A DNA stretch of 64,000 bases from Chryseobacterium sp. 7 (GCF_003663845.1 NZ_RCCA01000001.1:3596001-3660000); one strand, 5' to 3'; counted from the first letter of the stretch, positions 19,383-28,915 are shown. Notes: generated from the letters alone by a model not told the origin. Numbers and translations are program-made.

Positions 19383-20774
19383 ATGAAAATAAGAACCAGA
19401 CTTACGCTGCTTTTTACTCTAATCACTGCAATGCTGCTGGGCATTTACAGTGTTTCGATCTATTATTCATCCAAGGAAGCCAGAGAGAAATCTTTTTACA
19501 GCGAACTTCAGAATGAAGCGATTGCCAAAGCTGATTTATTTTTCCGAAGTTCACTTCCCGAACAGGAAATGCATAAACTTTATAAAAACAATACCAGAAC
19601 TCTTAATGAAGTTCAGGTTGCGATTTATGATGTAGATAAGAAGCTGGTGTACCACGATGATGCCAAAGTAGATTATGTAAAGGAAACTCCGGAAATGCTT
19701 TCTGAGATTTTTCAGAAGAAGAGAATTGATTTCTTTCTCAATGATCTTCAGGTAATCGGGATGGTATATCATTTCGAAGGAAAAACTTACGCGGTAACGG
19801 CTGCGGCATATGACCAATACGGATATGATTATCTGACTCACCTTCTTACCATCAGTATTATTTCATTTTTCATTATTCTGATTTTGATTTATCTGGCCGG
19901 AATATTTCTTTCCAAGAAAGCATTGAGCCCAGTCAGTGAAATGGTTACTCAGATTAAAAAAATTACAGCAGGAAAACTTCAGTTGCGCCTAAAAACAACA
20001 AAGGAAAAAGATGAACTAAATGAGCTTGCCCAAAATTTCAATGGAATGCTGGAAAGACTCGAAAATTCTTTTGATTCGCAAAAACATTTTGTTTCCAATA
20101 TCTCCCACGAATTAAGAACTCCTCTGGCCGCCATTATTACTGAGCTGGAACTGGCTTCTGCAAAAGATAAAACCAAAGAAGAATACAAGGAAACCATCCA
20201 ATATGCACTGGAAGATGCCCGAAATATGGTAACCCTTTCCAATAGTTTGATGGATCTTGCCAAAGCGAGCTATGATCCCAATGAGATCAGTTTTTCGGAA
20301 GTGCGTCTGGATGAAGTTCTTCTGGAATCTTATACTAAAATCACAAAAGAAAACCCAGGATATAAAGTTTCGCTAAACATAGAAGATTCAGTAGAAGAAC
20401 ATCAGCTTATTATTCAAGGCAATGAATACCTTCTTCAGGTTGCTTTTAATAATCTTATTGATAATGCCTGCAAATATTCACCGGAACATACCTGTTTGAT
20501 AGATATAAAAGCTAATTCAAAAATTCTTTTAATACATTTTACGAATACAGGAAATGTTATCAGTGAAGAGGATCTAAAGCATATCTTCGAGCCATTTTAC
20601 AGAAGCGAAACTTCAAAACAGGAAAAAGGTCACGGGATAGGATTATTTCTCACCGAAAAAATCATTCTGCTCCATCACGCAAAAATCAACGTTGAATCAG
20701 AACATAATAAAACTGTTTTTACAATAGTATTTGTGATAAATAAATTAATTGGTCAGAAACTTCATTCAAATTGA
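19383..20774 (+). CDS. Membrane sensor histidine kinase
   Basis: A 463-residue kinase. Two membrane helices (about residues 7-28 and 152-175) enclose a periplasmic sensor segment. A HAMP domain follows, then HisKA with the phosphorylated His in SNISHELRTPLAA near residue 241, and the ATPase with NNLIDNACKYS and GHGIGLFLTEK. It is the partner of the response regulator directly upstream. The periplasmic segment has no domain I recognise. Confidence 0.93.
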   Translation: MKIRTRLTLLFTLITAMLLGIYSVSIYYSSKEAREKSFYSELQNEAIAKADLFFRSSLPEQEMHKLYKNNTRTLNEVQVAIYDVDKKLVYHDDAKVDYVKETPEMLSEIFQKKRIDFFLNDLQVIGMVYHFEGKTYAVTAAAYDQYGYDYLTHLLTISIISFFIILILIYLAGIFLSKKALSPVSEMVTQIKKITAGKLQLRLKTTKEKDELNELAQNFNGMLERLENSFDSQKHFVSNISHELRTPLAAIITELELASAKDKTKEEYKETIQYALEDARNMVTLSNSLMDLAKASYDPNEISFSEVRLDEVLLESYTKITKENPGYKVSLNIEDSVEEHQLIIQGNEYLLQVAFNNLIDNACKYSPEHTCLIDIKANSKILLIHFTNTGNVISEEDLKHIFEPFYRSETSKQEKGHGIGLFLTEKIILLHHAKINVESEHNKTVFTIVFVINKLIGQKLHSN

Positions 20775-20824
20775 CTTGAACCTTAACCTTCTTAAAACCT
20801 TCATTTACTTAATGATTCGCTTCT

Positions 20825-21115
20825 CTAATCATGAGAAAGAGATTTTTTATTGAAAACAGTAGTTCCAATACTGGCCGCAATCACACAGGCAATAGAAATC
20901 CATTGTAAAAAAGATAATTCCTCAGCAAGAAAAACCAATCCGGAAAGTGCTGCAAATGCAGGTTCCAGACTCATCAGAATACTGAACGTTTTTGCCGGAA
21001 GTCTTTTCAAAGCCATTATTTCCAATGAAAAGGGCAATGCACTTGAAAGAATAGCCACGCCAAGCCCTTTTACGAAAATCGTTGGAGTAAGATTGAAAAC
21101 AGCGCCATCCCATAT
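20825..21115 (-). pseudogene. RhtA/EamA-type exporter, C-terminal fragment (disrupted by prophage)
   Basis: The frame encodes IW-DGAVFNL through LSSALPFSLEIMALKRLPAK and MSLEPAFAALSGLVFLAEE, matching the C-terminal third of RhtA-type (EamA) amino-acid exporters. Upstream of the Ile codon the frame runs into prophage DNA and a stop. The N-terminal two thirds lie at 50,768-51,352 in the same frame and end exactly at the same Ile-Trp. The rejoined gene would encode about 283 residues, the normal length for the family. On its own this fragment has only an internal GTG start and is probably not made. Confidence 0.9.
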
Positions 21116-21117
21116 GG
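21109..21117. other. attL core
   Basis: CCCATATGG, identical to 50,785-50,793. The core contains the palindrome CCATATGG, and the exporter frame can be rejoined across it. Confidence 0.8.
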
Positions 21118-21216
21118 CAAATTAAATAATTATATAAAATACTGATTATTAAACTTTTACAAACACAAACATAAAATAATCTGAAATTTATTTGAAATTT
21201 CAATTTTTAATTTTTA

Positions 21217-21540
21217 TTACTTTGGTGTTCTGGAATCTTTCCTTATCCACTCAATGCCTACTAAAGGATGGTCTTTTGTAAGGATTAAATCCGGTTTTAT
21301 AGGTTTTTTTAATACTATCTGTGTTTCCTGCTTTTTTCCGACTGAAATACCCCTTAAAACTATTTCAAAAGTCACCTGTTCGCCTACGTTCAGGAATCCT
21401 GCTCTGAATGCAAGCTTGTTGTAACAATACACATCTAGAACCTGCGATTTTTCAAAAGAGTTTATGCGAATGATTCTCTCTGTTAAACCATCCTTTTCTG
21501 TTTCTAAAAAAATCTTTAAAACTGTTCCGGATATTTGCAT
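21217..21540 (-). CDS. Small beta-rich protein at the attL end, possibly OB-fold
   Basis: A 107-residue protein. I start it at the ATG at 21,540 because longer starts add an implausible hydrophobic stretch. The pattern MQISGTVLKIFLETEKDG, then an alternating beta segment with VYCYNKLA and VGEQVTFEIVLRG, recalls DUF3127-type OB-fold proteins of phages, some of which may bind single-stranded DNA. This assignment is weak. It is transcribed towards attL and is the last gene of the element. Confidence 0.6.
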   Translation of the reverse strand: MQISGTVLKIFLETEKDGLTERIIRINSFEKSQVLDVYCYNKLAFRAGFLNVGEQVTFEIVLRGISVGKKQETQIVLKKPIKPDLILTKDHPLVGIEWIRKDSRTPK

Positions 21541-21663
21541 AATTAAATTTACAACTTTCCGGCAAAGCAAAATAAGTAAAGCGACAGAACTTGACGCATT
21601 AAAAAAGTTATCCACAAAAAATCCCCGGATTTCTCCGAGGATAAAAAATGAATTTAAAAATAA

Positions 21664-21701
21664 AAACGGACTATACATTAATATTGTTATATAGTCCGTT
21701 T
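21664..21701. terminator. Phage terminator of the CGGACT type
   Basis: AAACGGACTATA / TATAGTCCGTTT, 12 bp and perfect, with A-rich and T-rich flanks, so it can act in both directions. Its CGGACT core recurs in hairpins at 29,273 and 40,409. Confidence 0.75.
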
Positions 21702-21871
21702 GATGTTAAATTAGCTGCTTGTGCAAACTTTTCACAAATTAGTGAGAATATTTTACCATTTACTATTAAAATTTGTTTGTTTTTAATTATAATAGATTAT
21801 AGTGTTTTAATACGTCAAGTTTTGTCGCTGCCTAGCTTGATATTTGTTGAAAAGTAATAAAAGTTAAAATA

Positions 21872-21901
21872 TTGTTTTTTTGAACTAATTCACTACTTTT
21901 G
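21872..21901 (+). promoter_or_regulatory. Promoter of the first Panacea module
   Basis: TTG (21,872-21,874), a 19-nt spacer and TACTTTTG (21,894-21,901) fit the host consensus. The leader to the ATG at 21,955 would be about 50 nt. Confidence 0.6.
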
Positions 21902-21954
21902 CAAACTTTTTGCTTTTTGAGTAAATAATTGTATATTTAAAAAAAATAAATGCT

Positions 21955-22413
21955 ATGTATAACTGCTTTGATGTTGCAAAACAATTTCTAAAGTTAGCTA
22001 AAGAAGACGGAGAGGTCCTAGAGCCAATGAAGCTTCTTAAGCTTACTTATATTGCGCACGGTTGGTATCTTGGCTTTTACGATAAGCCTTTGATAAAAAA
22101 TAGTGTACAGGCTTGGAAATATGGCCCTGTAATACCCGAGTTATACCATGTCACTAAGCGTTTTGGCCACGGTAATGTAGATATTGAAATTGTTGATTTA
22201 TATTCAGAAAACAAACTATCTAACCAAGACAGGACTTTCTTAAAAACTATCTGGAACGCCTATAAAGGATTTACTGGACTACAACTTTCTACTAAAACAC
22301 ATATGGATAATACTCCGTGGAAAGAAGCTTATGACCCGAAAGTGTATCATAAAGTTATTACTAACGAAATAATTAAAGAGCATTACAAAAAACTAATTGA
22401 TGAGCGAAGATAA
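21955..22413 (+). CDS. Panacea-domain (DUF4065/SocA-like) antitoxin, module 1
   Basis: A 152-residue protein. Panacea signatures are PMKLLKLTYIAHGWYLGFY near residues 24-42 and AWKYGPVIPELYH near 53-65. The domain is known as a versatile antitoxin that neutralises many unrelated toxins and recurs in prophages. Its stop overlaps the start of the membrane protein gene at 22,400 by 14 nt, the usual tight coupling of toxin-antitoxin pairs. A second, divergent Panacea protein lies at 39,726-40,223. Confidence 0.85.
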   Translation: MYNCFDVAKQFLKLAKEDGEVLEPMKLLKLTYIAHGWYLGFYDKPLIKNSVQAWKYGPVIPELYHVTKRFGHGNVDIEIVDLYSENKLSNQDRTFLKTIWNAYKGFTGLQLSTKTHMDNTPWKEAYDPKVYHKVITNEIIKEHYKKLIDERR

Positions 22414-22954
22414 TACAACGCCAAACAACCATGAAAACCCAACTTCAGAAGAAGTAACCGAATTTTTTAATGAATTTAATCCGGAAGATGAAGCACCTGG
22501 AGAAGAGGAAATAAGTGAAGCTTCTGGAGAACTGATTGTCGATACAGATACTTCCACTGATTCTAGTAACTTTATTAAGCACGAGGAACTAAGATTAAAA
22601 GTTTTAGAGTTTAAACTCAAGAAAAAAACTCAACTAAAAGAAAGTCATTCAAAATTCAAGGATAAAAAAAACGAACGAAAACTGAGAAAAGAAAATGCTA
22701 AAAAAGCCTTTTGGTTCTCTAGCATATGGGCTGTATTTATTGCTTTTTTTATACTCTTACACGGCTTCAAAGATTTTAAGATACCTCTTATTTTTAAGAC
22801 CATACACTTACAATTTAAAATCACAGAAGCTGAGTTTATGTTTGTATGTGGAACACTTACAGCGTCCATTCTAATTTTCTACCTCACAGTAATAAAAAAT
22901 TTATTCCCCAACAAAATAGAAGACAAGCAGACATCGGAAAAAAAAGATAATTAA
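22400..22954 (+). CDS. Two-helix membrane protein, candidate toxin of Panacea module 1
   Basis: A 184-residue protein. The first 60 residues are acidic and low-complexity. A highly basic helical stretch follows (about 65-105), then two membrane helices near 108-128 and 145-165. I chose the ATG at 22,400 over an in-frame TTG one codon earlier. The family is not recognised. Its overlap with the Panacea gene suggests it is the toxin, perhaps acting on the membrane, as some Panacea-linked toxins do. It ends before a hairpin terminator. Confidence 0.7.
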   Translation: MSEDNTTPNNHENPTSEEVTEFFNEFNPEDEAPGEEEISEASGELIVDTDTSTDSSNFIKHEELRLKVLEFKLKKKTQLKESHSKFKDKKNERKLRKENAKKAFWFSSIWAVFIAFFILLHGFKDFKIPLIFKTIHLQFKITEAEFMFVCGTLTASILIFYLTVIKNLFPNKIEDKQTSEKKDN

Positions 22955-22955
22955 A

Positions 22956-22977
22956 GCCTCACTTAGAGGCAATTTTT
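22956..22977 (+). terminator. Short terminator after Panacea module 1
   Basis: GCCTC / GAGGC with a 5-nt loop followed by AATTTTTATTT, directly after the stop at 22,954 and before the convergent endolysin gene. Confidence 0.6.
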
Positions 22978-22979
22978 AT

Positions 22980-23450
22980 TTAGAATTTTTCCCAAGCAAA
23001 GTGCATCCAGTCATAATTCTTTTCACGTCCAAGGCTTACAAAACCATGCTTATAGAATATATCAATCATAGGCTTATATTCCGGACGTGCAAATCTAGCC
23101 GTTATGGCTGTTTCTTTTAATTTGTTCCTGGCTGGGTCAAGGTCAATAGCAAGTCCCCAGGCGTGCACGGAATAACATACCCCTCCTCTCTTTTGGCGGA
23201 AATTAAAACATCCACCGTACAAATCGATTCCAAGCTCCTTTAATCTTTCATATCCGTAAAATCCCAAAAGATCATTAAAAATCGCCTTTAATGGCTCAGC
23301 AATATCTTTATGGCAAGATATTTTTTTAACTGATTTTTCGACATCCCAAGCAATGCGCATTGGATATGGCAAATCAATGGTTACAAGATAGCCGGATCCT
23401 GTCTCATTTGGGAACCCGAATCTTTTAATATATTGTGATGTTGTTTTCAT
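22980..23450 (-). CDS. Phage endolysin, M15-type peptidase
   Basis: A 156-residue enzyme expected to cut the peptide part of peptidoglycan. The zinc-binding motifs are [12 protein letters not shown] near residues 91-102 and DWMHFAW near 146-152, in the order typical of L-Ala-D-Glu or D-Ala-D-Ala peptidases. No signal peptide is present, so release would need a holin. It is the last gene of the minus-strand lysis block, directly after three small membrane proteins. Confidence 0.88.
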   Translation of the reverse strand: MKTTSQYIKRFGFPNETGSGYLVTIDLPYPMRIAWDVEKSVKKISCHKDIAEPLKAIFNDLLGFYGYERLKELGIDLYGGCFNFRQKRGGVCYSVHAWGLAIDLDPARNKLKETAITARFARPEYKPMIDIFYKHGFVSLGREKNYDWMHFAWEKF

Positions 23451-23452
23451 TA

Positions 23453-23647
23453 TTAATCATCATTTTTTTCTTTTATATCCTTTTCTTCTTTTTTGATCTT
23501 TAACAAGTGAAGCCTTATCTGAAGAAAAAGTAAAATGCACCCTCCGATAAAAAGGATAGATTTTTCAACGGATTCAGTTGTTATAATACCGGCACCAGTA
23601 AATAGATATGTTAGCATGTTCATTGCTTTTTCTTTGATTTCTGCCAT
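23453..23647 (-). CDS. Small single-helix membrane protein of the lysis cassette
   Basis: A 64-residue protein with one or two hydrophobic stretches (about residues 12-44) and a strongly charged C-terminal tail ([15 protein letters not shown]). This layout is common for holins. It overlaps the upstream membrane gene by 28 nt and ends 2 nt before the endolysin start. Holin function is inferred from position and topology only. Confidence 0.7.
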   Translation of the reverse strand: MAEIKEKAMNMLTYLFTGAGIITTESVEKSILFIGGCILLFLQIRLHLLKIKKEEKDIKEKNDD

Positions 23648-23952
23648 TGTCTTTTTTCAATTAAAATAATACCTACGATACATACTGAAAAAGGTATTAT
23701 GGTGTACATTCTACTATATTCAAAATCAAAAAAGAATTTTAATACAACGTATATTAAAATACTTATAGATAGCGAAATACCTATTTTACGCACAACACTA
23801 CTCTTGTTTTGCCAGAAAAGTAATAGCAACGTTAAGTAATTCGCTATAAAATATAATCCACTCCAAATTTGATTATTTGGATCTCCTATTGTTGAATATA
23901 TCAAAGTAAAGATCATCAATAGTATTAATGGTATTTCGCTAGATCTTATCAT
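23620..23952 (-). CDS. Multi-helix membrane protein of the lysis cassette
   Basis: A 110-residue protein with about four membrane helices and a basic C-terminus ([11 protein letters not shown]). No family is recognised. It lies between two other small membrane proteins in the lysis block and could be a holin, an antiholin or a superinfection-exclusion protein. Confidence 0.7.
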   Translation of the reverse strand: MIRSSEIPLILLMIFTLIYSTIGDPNNQIWSGLYFIANYLTLLLLFWQNKSSVVRKIGISLSISILIYVVLKFFFDFEYSRMYTIIPFSVCIVGIILIEKRQWQKSKKKQ

Positions 23953-23953
23953 T

Positions 23954-24187
23954 TTAGAATCCTTTTCCGGGTGTTACAGCTCCATCGTCTTCCGCTAATC
24001 TTGACGTTACGGACCTATTATTATTTGTATTCCAGAATTTAGCAAGAATGACAGATCCTATTCCGTAAATTAATTTTACGGCATCTTCATTGTGAACTAA
24101 ATTCTCTACTATTTTAAACTGCTGGTCTAATGCAATAGATAGTACCCATCCGATTAACGCCCAATTTTTTGCGATAAACTTTTTCAT
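23954..24187 (-). CDS. Small holin-like protein
   Basis: A 77-residue protein with two weak membrane segments (about residues 8-22 and 38-52) joined by a charged turn, and a polar tail. It starts 2 nt downstream of the FISUMP gene and is cotranscribed with the lysis block. The topology suggests a phage holin, but I recognise no specific family. Confidence 0.65.
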   Translation of the reverse strand: MKKFIAKNWALIGWVLSIALDQQFKIVENLVHNEDAVKLIYGIGSVILAKFWNTNNNRSVTSRLAEDDGAVTPGKGF

Positions 24188-24189
24188 TT

Positions 24190-25104
24190 TTAATTATCAT
24201 TTTTTAGCAGAGTTTCTTTGTATACATTACCTTCGTTAGTAATCTTCACATAGTAAACCCCTTTATTCATAGATTCAATATTAACTGGCTCCGATTCGTT
24301 TAAACTCTTGCTCAGAATTGTATTACCTAGCATATCATATATTTCAACCTTACTACTATTTTTTAGCTTTAAAGAAAAACTACTTTTTGCCGGATTTGGA
24401 TATAAAATGTAACCTTTAGAAACTCTCTCTGTTTCGGTAGGATTTAGATACAGTCTATTTACTGAATCATCTTTAATACATCTTACATTACCACCTCTTG
24501 GCTTATACATTGAATTTACCTGTAATGATTTTGTAGAACCAGGTATCCCGCCTGACCAGTAGAAAACCAAGGCAGATACATAATTCAAATAGCCCAAAGA
24601 TGTAGTACTCCAATACATTCCGGAAGCATTATTTGAAGTCATTGTTCCTCCCACATTTTGAGTTCCTGCTGCAGGTAAGAAAAGAGAGTTATTAATCAGA
24701 ATACCGCTTGTATGTCTATTATATACATCGTATCCGTCCTCATAGAAGTTTCCAACCCATTGAACAGAGTTGTTGGCAATTATACCTTTCCATTCTGCAC
24801 CCGTTGGGATCCTATATCCAGAAGGGCACGGATCATTAGCTGTTTTTGTAGCATCACTCAAGGCATTATCAGGTGCTGAAACATTCCAATCAGTTGAAGT
24901 ATCTACTTTGTTGGAAGCTCCCCATTGAAACTTATCACCTTTAATTCCAAGCGAAGGGGTTGAAGCTGGCAAAGATGTATCTGCACCAATATTGTAATCA
25001 AGAAATGTCCTCAAATCACCAGGCGCTACATAAGCTTGTTGATTTTGTGAATTACCAGCAATGCTAATTAAGGATAGCATCAATCCTAAAAATAGATTTC
25101 TCAT
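24190..25104 (-). CDS. Phage-borne FISUMP-domain protein with a T9SS sorting tail
   Basis: A 304-residue protein. Residues 1-20 are a signal peptide. Residues 85-205 carry the FISUMP (C-type-lectin-like) pattern: DPCPSGYRIPTGAEW, GMYWSTTS and GGNVRCIKDD. The last 80 residues are a type A T9SS sorting domain with YILYPNPAKSSFSL, VEIYDMLGN and GVYYVKITNEG. It therefore should reach the host cell surface, not the virion. It lies between fibre and holin genes in one minus-strand transcript, so it may be lysogenic cargo, or a receptor-blocking protein. Confidence 0.85.
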   Translation of the reverse strand: MRNLFLGLMLSLISIAGNSQNQQAYVAPGDLRTFLDYNIGADTSLPASTPSLGIKGDKFQWGASNKVDTSTDWNVSAPDNALSDATKTANDPCPSGYRIPTGAEWKGIIANNSVQWVGNFYEDGYDVYNRHTSGILINNSLFLPAAGTQNVGGTMTSNNASGMYWSTTSLGYLNYVSALVFYWSGGIPGSTKSLQVNSMYKPRGGNVRCIKDDSVNRLYLNPTETERVSKGYILYPNPAKSSFSLKLKNSSKVEIYDMLGNTILSKSLNESEPVNIESMNKGVYYVKITNEGNVYKETLLKNDN

Positions 25105-25116
25105 TTTGTTAAAATT

Positions 25117-26799
25117 TTAATTATTATTATTTCTAAGAATGTTTACTATTCTATAAGCAGTAAGCGATTTTGCACCACTTCTAAGTCTTAGCGTATATCC
25201 AGCAGTATTATCAGATGTTTTCACAGCAAAAAACCTAAATGATAATCTTTGATTGGTTGCGGCAACTCCATCTATGTTAATTCCCTTAATATCCTGATCA
25301 ATAACCACTCCGCTAGGATTAACAATTGAAGCCTCTAAAGTACCGTCAGCACCGCCCCCAGCGTATGAAACTTCAAGTACTATTCTAAAAATATTTAAAT
25401 TTTTGTCTGATGTATCTAAAATATTTCCTGCAGCAGATATTAATTCTGATACCGTAGCACCTGTTTTAGAAGCTAATGTATTCACTACCCAAGTAGAACT
25501 AGTATTAAGATTAATATCTACAGTAGTATTAGTATTTAAAGCACCTAAAGAAGCACCTGAATTCGTTAGTAAAATCGTTGATATAGGATTAGTCAATATA
25601 TCACCGCTTCCAAGTAAAGAAGTACCGTTTATAGTTTTTATATTCGTTCCTGAAGTTAGTAATGTTTGTTTAGGTCTCATATTACCTATGAAATCCATAT
25701 CTGAAACTACTCTTCTAACAATCTTGGTTGAACTTGCTCCTCCATCTCCATTATCTACTCCTAATAATGTAACCATGACTCCTGCAATATCATTGTTCCA
25801 TATAGGAGATGCGTTTGACGCCTTTGGAATAAGAATGCTAGTTACAAAACCATTTTTAATAACGTTAGATAAAGTTGAAGTTGTTTGATTTAATCCGTCC
25901 GTTTGAGTTGTAATGTTTTGAGCTAGCAGTTGAGCAGAATGTATTCTGACCTCAAATAATGGAAGAGAAGGGGCTGCTTGACCATAAGTATATGATACTC
26001 TCAAGATATAGTTTGTGGCATCTTGAGTATAATCTATTATTTTTATAGATGGTATTACTCCTCCCGCTGTAGTTAAACTTGTTTTATCTTCCCACCCAAA
26101 AGTACCATCTGGCTTTGCTATAATCTGCTTCGTATAAGTTGAGTCACCTTGTAATGCCGTAGCTTTAATACCTGCTACCGTAATAGTATTGGTTGTTACA
26201 GGATTTCTTGTTGTTACTGTTTGCAGGGTGTCAGCTTCACCAGGAGTCATATCTATATAAGCGCTTCCAGACCATCTATAAATTTTATTAGTATCTAAAG
26301 CCAAATATATTTTTCCAGATTCACCAGGAACAGGAAAAGCTGCTAAATTAACTCCCTCAATTACATCATCAACATAACTCGGAAGCTGTGAAGCCGGAAC
26401 TTTTCCACCAACTAAATCTGCTTTGTTCAACAAATCAGATTCCTGCGCAAAAGGATCAGGGCTCTGGTTTTTAAATGCGGCCAAGTCATATGCAGAAGGA
26501 TCAAATGTGCCGCCTCCTCCACTTGATCCTGGCTTAAAATTTACCCATCCCTCAGAAACTAAAAAATCAATTGCAACCTTCGGATCACTACTTATAGAAC
26601 CTCCATTGTATAACAAAGAATCTAACGGTCCTGAGTATATTACATCAGTTACATTAAGAACATAAACGACATATTTATTAGCCCCTGCTATTAGTTCATT
26701 TTTTATTTTTATCCCTGCTTGTGATAGGTAAACAGTATTTCCATTATTCCCAATCACATATTTAGCACCGCTACTTGTTTTTCCTATTTCAAATGCCAT
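25117..26799 (-). CDS. Tail fibre-like structural protein
   Basis: A 560-residue protein. The N-terminal 100 residues are beta-rich and end in a Gly-rich hinge. Residues 125-195 hold the module common in phage fibres (GKVPASQLPSYVDDVIE, then GKIYLALDTNKIYRWSGSAY). The C-terminal 300 residues are long beta-strands with Thr- and Asn-rich stretches, as in fibre shafts and tips. It lies directly upstream of the FISUMP gene in the minus-strand transcript and follows the 700-residue tail protein. Confidence 0.8.
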   Translation of the reverse strand: MAFEIGKTSSGAKYVIGNNGNTVYLSQAGIKIKNELIAGANKYVVYVLNVTDVIYSGPLDSLLYNGGSISSDPKVAIDFLVSEGWVNFKPGSSGGGGTFDPSAYDLAAFKNQSPDPFAQESDLLNKADLVGGKVPASQLPSYVDDVIEGVNLAAFPVPGESGKIYLALDTNKIYRWSGSAYIDMTPGEADTLQTVTTRNPVTTNTITVAGIKATALQGDSTYTKQIIAKPDGTFGWEDKTSLTTAGGVIPSIKIIDYTQDATNYILRVSYTYGQAAPSLPLFEVRIHSAQLLAQNITTQTDGLNQTTSTLSNVIKNGFVTSILIPKASNASPIWNNDIAGVMVTLLGVDNGDGGASSTKIVRRVVSDMDFIGNMRPKQTLLTSGTNIKTINGTSLLGSGDILTNPISTILLTNSGASLGALNTNTTVDINLNTSSTWVVNTLASKTGATVSELISAAGNILDTSDKNLNIFRIVLEVSYAGGGADGTLEASIVNPSGVVIDQDIKGINIDGVAATNQRLSFRFFAVKTSDNTAGYTLRLRSGAKSLTAYRIVNILRNNNN

Positions 26800-26808
26800 A
26801 TTTTATTA

Positions 26809-28911
26809 TTAAATACAATTATACGTTTGTGATACTCCAGTTATCTGTCCAGTTACTGGGTTTACATCATAAATAACATTACCGCCTGGTAATCCTGCAA
26901 ATCTTATCCATCTAATTCCATTACTATTAAACCCAGAAGCACCTCCGCTATCGAAAGACGACAAATAACCTGGCGTTGCAGGAGTAACACCGTCCATTAA
27001 AAATATAAATGGATTTGATGAAGGATGTCCGGATAACTTTACCTCTTTAGTCCATTGATTTCCGGTATAACAAATACTACTACCTATAACATTGGGGTCT
27101 ATTGGGCTGGAATATCCGGCTGGGATTGCTTGCACTGGATTATATTCAATGTAATTACAGGTATCTAACGCATTTATATATCCATCAATAACATTTCCAT
27201 TTAGTCTTACTATTGGAGTTCCTATAAATGCGCAAAAATCAACCGTTGGATTTTGAATATCCCCTACAAGCTCCGAAAAAGCCTTATAAACACCATATTG
27301 AGGTGATCCTTGTATGGGCTCTTTGCATCCGAAATACTCTATCTCAAGCAAATCTGTTGGCTGGAAAGTAAATACATTTATGTAATGAAACTTACACTCA
27401 GGCGTATTAAAAGAATAGACGTATTGCCTTAATACATTAGTATATGTTTTATTATTATAAATATCCGTTATTTCTACTCTTAAATAATACCAACCGGGTG
27501 TATTTATTTGGGTAAAAAATATAGTATTCGGAGTCGGATTAGTATTTCCGTCAATCCAATTTATTCCATCTGTACTATATTGAGATTTTGCAGTATTAAA
27601 AACAGACGATCCACTTGTTATTTTATAGATAGCAAGATTACTACTTGCAGTAACACTTCTCAATATTTTTGTTCCATCGGGCCATGTAAGATCACTTTCG
27701 ATTTCAATGTCTGCTAATTCCAGAACATTAGGCAAATTCGGATCTGTAATATCATTTGATATTTGCAATGAGTTTTCAAAAACATCAGCGAAAATTTTAA
27801 TTGTTAAAACATCACCTGGCACAAAGCTATTGGTTGGAATAAAACTGGTATTAATAATTGATGATGGGAATAATACAGAACTAGTCAAGCTACTTTCTAA
27901 AATTCCATTCCTAAATAATTGACCAATATTTACAACCCCATCTTTAACCTTAACAGCATGATTGAATTCAAATCTGAATCGAATACCTATAGATGTTAAA
28001 GTATTAAAGTCAATAATTTGGTTATTTTCGTCAATAGGTACAAAACTAGGATTGACAACAGAATCTATATTGTAATATATTTTTTTTACGAATGGTTTTG
28101 TGTTGTCAAAAATATTCGTCGAATCTAATGTGATATTATTTCCGTCATTATCTAGAACATTTACAACCTTCAATACTCCGGTTGCATTTTTATCAGTCCT
28201 TTCAATTTTCTCACTTAATGATTTTTGTATTCCATCTATAAAAAATAGATTATTCCTTCCAGCATTCTCTATAAAATTCAATATATTATTGTCGCAATCA
28301 GATGCTATTTCATAAGTTGTCACAAAATCAGAATAAGATTCTTTTACTTTTTTTGAAGAAACGCCACCTATACGATTATGTTCTAATTCTAATTCAACAG
28401 ATGTTTCTCCTAAACAATAAGCCGGAATAGTAGTATGAAACCAACAATTTTCATCATCAAAAGGGAATCGGTTAATACTATATGAATGCCTGGACGACAG
28501 AGTAATATATTTTCTTCCTAAGCCATCGCTGCTATCAACAAATTTAACCTCATTACTTACAAGTATTTCGTTGCCTGTATCCTTAATCACTAGTCTACCG
28601 CATAAAAACTCATCACATTTAAAAGTAATACAGCTTATTTTTTCATTATATAAATCAAAAATAGCTGACAATGGATAGTCGTTGTTTCCAGACCTTAAAT
28701 AAAGCTTTAGTCCTATTGTTGAGATTGCATTACCCCAATTACTAGGAATAGGGAAGCGATGAATAGCGTTTATCTCCAATTGGTAAGCATTTAAGAAATG
28801 AATATCTGCTCTTTTACCCCAAAAAACAGTATTTTCGGGATTATTCATATCAGTAAGGTAGCTTTCATTTGGGTAAAACCTTACAGGTGATAAATAAGGA
28901 AACATTTGCAT
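26809..28911 (-). CDS. Large phage tail or baseplate protein
   Basis: A 700-residue protein rich in beta-strands, Asn and Ile, without signal peptide or membrane helices. It lies between the 1010-residue tail protein and the fibre protein, which places it in the distal tail. No specific family is recognised; the C-terminal half has fibronectin-like segments (WYYLRVEITD and similar). It has its own promoter of the phage late type, which ends almost at the start codon; the second Met, at residue 3, is an alternative start. Confidence 0.7.
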   Translation of the reverse strand: MQMFPYLSPVRFYPNESYLTDMNNPENTVFWGKRADIHFLNAYQLEINAIHRFPIPSNWGNAISTIGLKLYLRSGNNDYPLSAIFDLYNEKISCITFKCDEFLCGRLVIKDTGNEILVSNEVKFVDSSDGLGRKYITLSSRHSYSINRFPFDDENCWFHTTIPAYCLGETSVELELEHNRIGGVSSKKVKESYSDFVTTYEIASDCDNNILNFIENAGRNNLFFIDGIQKSLSEKIERTDKNATGVLKVVNVLDNDGNNITLDSTNIFDNTKPFVKKIYYNIDSVVNPSFVPIDENNQIIDFNTLTSIGIRFRFEFNHAVKVKDGVVNIGQLFRNGILESSLTSSVLFPSSIINTSFIPTNSFVPGDVLTIKIFADVFENSLQISNDITDPNLPNVLELADIEIESDLTWPDGTKILRSVTASSNLAIYKITSGSSVFNTAKSQYSTDGINWIDGNTNPTPNTIFFTQINTPGWYYLRVEITDIYNNKTYTNVLRQYVYSFNTPECKFHYINVFTFQPTDLLEIEYFGCKEPIQGSPQYGVYKAFSELVGDIQNPTVDFCAFIGTPIVRLNGNVIDGYINALDTCNYIEYNPVQAIPAGYSSPIDPNVIGSSICYTGNQWTKEVKLSGHPSSNPFIFLMDGVTPATPGYLSSFDSGGASGFNSNGIRWIRFAGLPGGNVIYDVNPVTGQITGVSQTYNCI

Positions 28912-28915
28912 GAAA

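Larger units (their letters stand above)
21541..21954. other. Phage intergenic region with two hairpins and a promoter
   Basis: It holds a hairpin of TCCCCGGA / TCCGAGGA type near 21,620-21,641, a strong hairpin at 21,664-21,701 and the promoter at 21,872-21,901. A 69-codon frame at 21,648-21,857 starts with the hairpin itself and is not believable. Confidence 0.5.

Noticed and set aside
20865-21058. A short functional EamA-type protein starting at the internal GTG
   Set aside because: It is the exact continuation of the fragment at the other end of the prophage, so it is a disrupted gene, not a small gene.
24190-28911. A diversity-generating retroelement, suggested by the lectin-like FISUMP domain in a phage
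   Set aside because: No reverse transcriptase gene and no template/variable repeat pair is visible in the prophage.
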